Shown here in pieces: positions 6,080 to 7,867 of a stretch of 7,867 nt of DNA (positions are counted from its first letter, which is position 1; every line of letters begins with the position of its first letter). The notes under the pieces were generated by a model. The model worked only from the letters and a program-made list of their open reading frames with translations. It had not been told where the DNA came from and ran no database searches. The translations under genes were made by a program, and so were the position numbers. Source of the stretch: Bacteroidota bacterium (GTDB lineage Bacteria; Bacteroidota; Bacteroidia; J057); the NCBI GenBank assembly GCA_963169475.1, contig CAUJFT010000404.1, positions 1-7,867 of the forward strand, given 5' to 3'.

Positions 6080-6111
6080 AATATTATTTTTTTTTATTGG
6101 TGCAACATGTT

Positions 6112-6119
6112 TAACTTTG
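6112..6119 (+). promoter_or_regulatory. Bacteroidota-type -7 promoter element for the beta-barrel gene
   Basis: TAACTTTG matches TAnnTTTG exactly and is followed by CATC, a frequent context in this phylum. The -33 region falls in a T-run (about 6087-6095) in place of a clear TTTG. Transcription would start near 6125, leaving an untranslated leader of about 78 nt before the ATG at 6203. Confidence 0.55.
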
Positions 6120-6202
6120 CATCCGTCTTTTGGAGAAAGGGTATTTCTTTGGAAAAAAATAATGATTATTAAACGTTCATTTTATAAATATTCTATTAAA
6201 TC

Positions 6203-6907
6203 ATGAAAAAATTTTTATCTGTTTGTTTTGTTATGTTTATGGCGTTTCACGCTATTGGACAATCGAAAGTTCAGTTTGGACTTCGCCTTAGTCCAGTTAT
6301 AAGCTGGGCGAATACTAAGGATTCTACAAACACTCCTTATGAGCTACCCGAATCTATCAAATCAAGTGCTTCTATGGGGATTTCTTATGGGCTTGCTCTC
6401 AACTACTTCTTTGCGGATAACTTTGGGATTTATACCGGATTGAATTGGATAACCAAAGGATACAACTTGAACGGACCGCTTTACTCTCCTCTCTCCGAAA
6501 CCTACAAGCAAAAAAGAAGAATGTCTACCTTGGAAATTCCTATCGCCCTTCGCCTCCGCTCTAAACCTATAGGGCCCGAAAGCCTTGGAATGAGAATAAG
6601 AGGACTTGCCGGAGTTTCTGCGGATATTAATGTAAGCGGTAAGGTTACCGATAACCCTACCACTCCTTTGGGTAAGAAATATTCTACTAAATGGTATCAA
6701 CCCTTTGGCGTTTCTACTTTGTTTGGATTAGGGGTAGAGTGGAACATTGAAAAGGTAGGTACTTTTGACCTTGGCGTTAGCTATCATAAAGGATTGATAA
6801 ATCAACGCCTGGACAAAGCATTAGATGGAAATAACAACATTATTAACCCCTCTAAACTTAGACAAAGATACGATTATATGAGCTTAGATGTGAGTTATTT
6901 GTTCTAA
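6203..6907 (+). CDS. Outer-membrane beta-barrel protein (OMP_b-brl/PorT-like)
   Basis: The 234-residue protein has a cleavable signal peptide: MKKF, a hydrophobic core to about residue 18, then AIGQ with probable cleavage near 19-20. The mature part begins KVQFGLRLSP, the usual first strand of the small Bacteroidota beta-barrel families. It alternates Gly- and aromatic-rich strands (GISYGLALNYFF, FGIYTGLNWITKGY, LEIPIALRLR, FGLGVEWNI, FDLGVSYHKGL) with polar turns. It ends in SLDVSYLF, with the terminal Phe recognised by the BAM complex. About eight strands are plausible. The family includes PorT and many uncharacterised barrels, and length and sequence do not allow a specific role. It is preceded by its own promoter (6112-6119) and followed by a terminator, so it is monocistronic. 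The second ATG at residue 11 would break the signal peptide, so the first is right. Confidence 0.93.
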   Translation: MKKFLSVCFVMFMAFHAIGQSKVQFGLRLSPVISWANTKDSTNTPYELPESIKSSASMGISYGLALNYFFADNFGIYTGLNWITKGYNLNGPLYSPLSETYKQKRRMSTLEIPIALRLRSKPIGPESLGMRIRGLAGVSADINVSGKVTDNPTTPLGKKYSTKWYQPFGVSTLFGLGVEWNIEKVGTFDLGVSYHKGLINQRLDKALDGNNNIINPSKLRQRYDYMSLDVSYLF

Positions 6908-6928
6908 TCTCTATTGAGTTTTATTTTG

Positions 6929-6964
6929 AAAACGGGATTCCTTACACGACTCCCGTTTTTTATT
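6929..6964. terminator. Bidirectional intrinsic terminator between convergent genes
   Basis: AAAACGGGA at 6929-6937 pairs perfectly with TCCCGTTTT at 6951-6959 around a 13-nt loop. The A and T runs at the two ends give a U-tract in both directions, longer on the plus strand. It sits between the end of the beta-barrel gene (6907) and the end of the T9SS cargo gene (6996), and probably terminates both. Confidence 0.8.
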
Positions 6965-6995
6965 ATTTTTTTGGCTTGCTTTGTATCCCTTCCTG

Positions 6996-7867
6996 CTAAT
7001 TAATTACTGTAAACTTGCCAATCAATGATTCACCCGCTGACTCCACCTTAAATAAATAGGTTCCGGAGGGAATCTGCGTTCCGGATTCATCTTTCAAATC
7101 CCATTTAGTCCCTCCGTTTCCGTCAGATTCTGTAACTTGGTTTACTTTGCGCCCGGATAGTGTATAGATTGTAACCGTAGCCGTTTGAGGAATCCCCGCG
7201 AAATATATACCCTCATAGAGTCCTTTACTTGAAATTATTTTAGGATTAGGAAAAACATATACATTCGCAAGAGTTGAAGCATTTCGGGTAAAAGTAGCCG
7301 TATTTCCCTCTCCTTGTTTTATCTCTGTATTGTCAAGGGCAACTACCCCACTTACCGTTACTGAAAGCGAGTACCCTGTCGCACCAAGTAGCGGCTCATT
7401 CAAAGTAAAACGTACCGATTTTTTGTCATTACCTTCCCATTCTAACCCTGCAATTTCTCCAAAAGGAGAGACAGAATAGTTTTCAATAACCAAAACTCCT
7501 TCTTTCATAGGGATATTGTAATGGAGAAGCCCTTGTTTTTCATTGACAATTTCCCAATGCGTAAAATAAACAGATTGCGGGGGAAGATAAAAATATTCAA
7601 AAGGCTTTAAGGTATCTTGCACATTAAGCCTACCCAAATCCCTATCTAAAAGAAGTGTATCCGTACTTAGCAGATGAGTACCATTTCCCATTTCCTGCGC
7701 AAATCCAAGTATAAGGCTATTCGCTCCACTTTGTATAATGCTTATGGGACTATGTGTATAATCCAAGGTAAAAAGCGCAAGACATTCCGCTCCGTCAGTC
7801 ATAGATTCAGAGAAAAAGACCCGAATACTATAAGGAGTAACTGCATAAACACTATCAATCCTATTTC
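6996..7867 (-). CDS. C-terminal part of a large T9SS-secreted Ig-like protein (5' end outside window)
   Basis: The frame is open to the right edge, giving 289 visible residues. The ATG at 7800-7802 lies inside the gene and is not its start. The first residues, with VYAVTPYSIRVFFSESMTDG, are typical of a bacterial Ig-like domain of the SbsA/Big_5 kind (xPxxVxVxFSExM). A second similar module follows (about 120-195: EIAGLEWEGNDKKSVRF, LLGATGYSLSV). From about residue 202, VFPNP opens a type A T9SS sorting domain: TATVTIYTLSGRKV, then KWDLKDESGTQIPSGTYLFKV and the final GKFTVIN. The protein is therefore exported by Sec, carried across the outer membrane by the type IX system and anchored or released at the surface. 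Large cargo proteins of this kind may carry lamin-tail, protease or adhesin modules at the N-terminus, which cannot be seen here. Termination is by the hairpin at 6929-6964. Confidence 0.93.
   Translation of the reverse strand, partial: NRIDSVYAVTPYSIRVFFSESMTDGAECLALFTLDYTHSPISIIQSGANSLILGFAQEMGNGTHLLSTDTLLLDRDLGRLNVQDTLKPFEYFYLPPQSVYFTHWEIVNEKQGLLHYNIPMKEGVLVIENYSVSPFGEIAGLEWEGNDKKSVRFTLNEPLLGATGYSLSVTVSGVVALDNTEIKQGEGNTATFTRNASTLANVYVFPNPKIISSKGLYEGIYFAGIPQTATVTIYTLSGRKVNQVTESDGNGGTKWDLKDESGTQIPSGTYLFKVESAGESLIGKFTVIN

Noticed and set aside
7800..7802. ATG as the start of the T9SS cargo gene
   Set aside because: The frame stays open to the window edge, and the 21 residues before the ATG complete an Ig-like domain strand, so the true start lies outside.
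1..7867. CRISPR array, insertion sequence, tRNA or defence island
   Set aside because: No regularly spaced palindromic repeats with spacers, transposase, tRNA cloverleaf or recognisable defence domain was found on either strand.

Overview
The window looks like chromosomal DNA of a member of the Bacteroidota. The evidence is a C-terminal type IX secretion (T9SS) sorting domain, a small outer-membrane beta-barrel protein ending in Phe, a CtpA-type S41 protease of the length and architecture usual in this phylum, two promoter elements of the Bacteroidota -7 form TAnnTTTG, and start codons preceded by A/T-rich sequence with no Shine-Dalgarno motif. Coding regions have moderate G+C and the intergenic regions are strongly A+T rich.

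Left part (1-1676), minus strand: a Wzx-type oligosaccharide flippase runs off the left edge (only its N-terminal 219 residues are visible). Upstream of it is a tandem-domain universal stress protein. Between them is a perfect TTACAAA/TTTGTAA dyad that could be an operator. A 608-bp divergent intergenic region (1677-2284) follows. It holds a possible decayed minus-strand gene and a phased direct repeat.

Centre (2285-5291): an S41 carboxy-terminal processing protease on the plus strand converges, with a 23-bp gap, on a minus-strand pair of uncharacterised genes. The pair comprises a single-pass membrane-anchored protein with a possible PsbP/DcrB-like domain and a soluble protein with faint C2-like features. 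The pair overlaps by ATGA, so it is almost certainly an operon.

Right part (5292-7867): a 389-bp intergenic stretch contains, in order on the plus strand, four degenerate repeats phased at exactly 21 bp, a promoter of Bacteroidota type, and about 15-20 nt later a long UUCG-capped hairpin followed by six T. This is the layout of a regulated short RNA of about 60 nt that belongs to none of the flanking genes. Next come a YpjD-like MazG pyrophosphohydrolase (minus), a divergent beta-barrel outer-membrane protein with its own promoter (plus), a likely bidirectional terminator, and the C-terminal part of a large T9SS-exported Ig-like protein (minus) that runs off the right edge.

The genes do not form one pathway. 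Several act at the cell envelope (flippase, protease, beta-barrel, T9SS cargo) and two are housekeeping or stress functions (USP, MazG). The parts most worth a second look are the short-RNA locus at 5456-5636 and the uncharacterised two-gene operon. No CRISPR array, tRNA, rRNA, insertion sequence or defence system was recognised.
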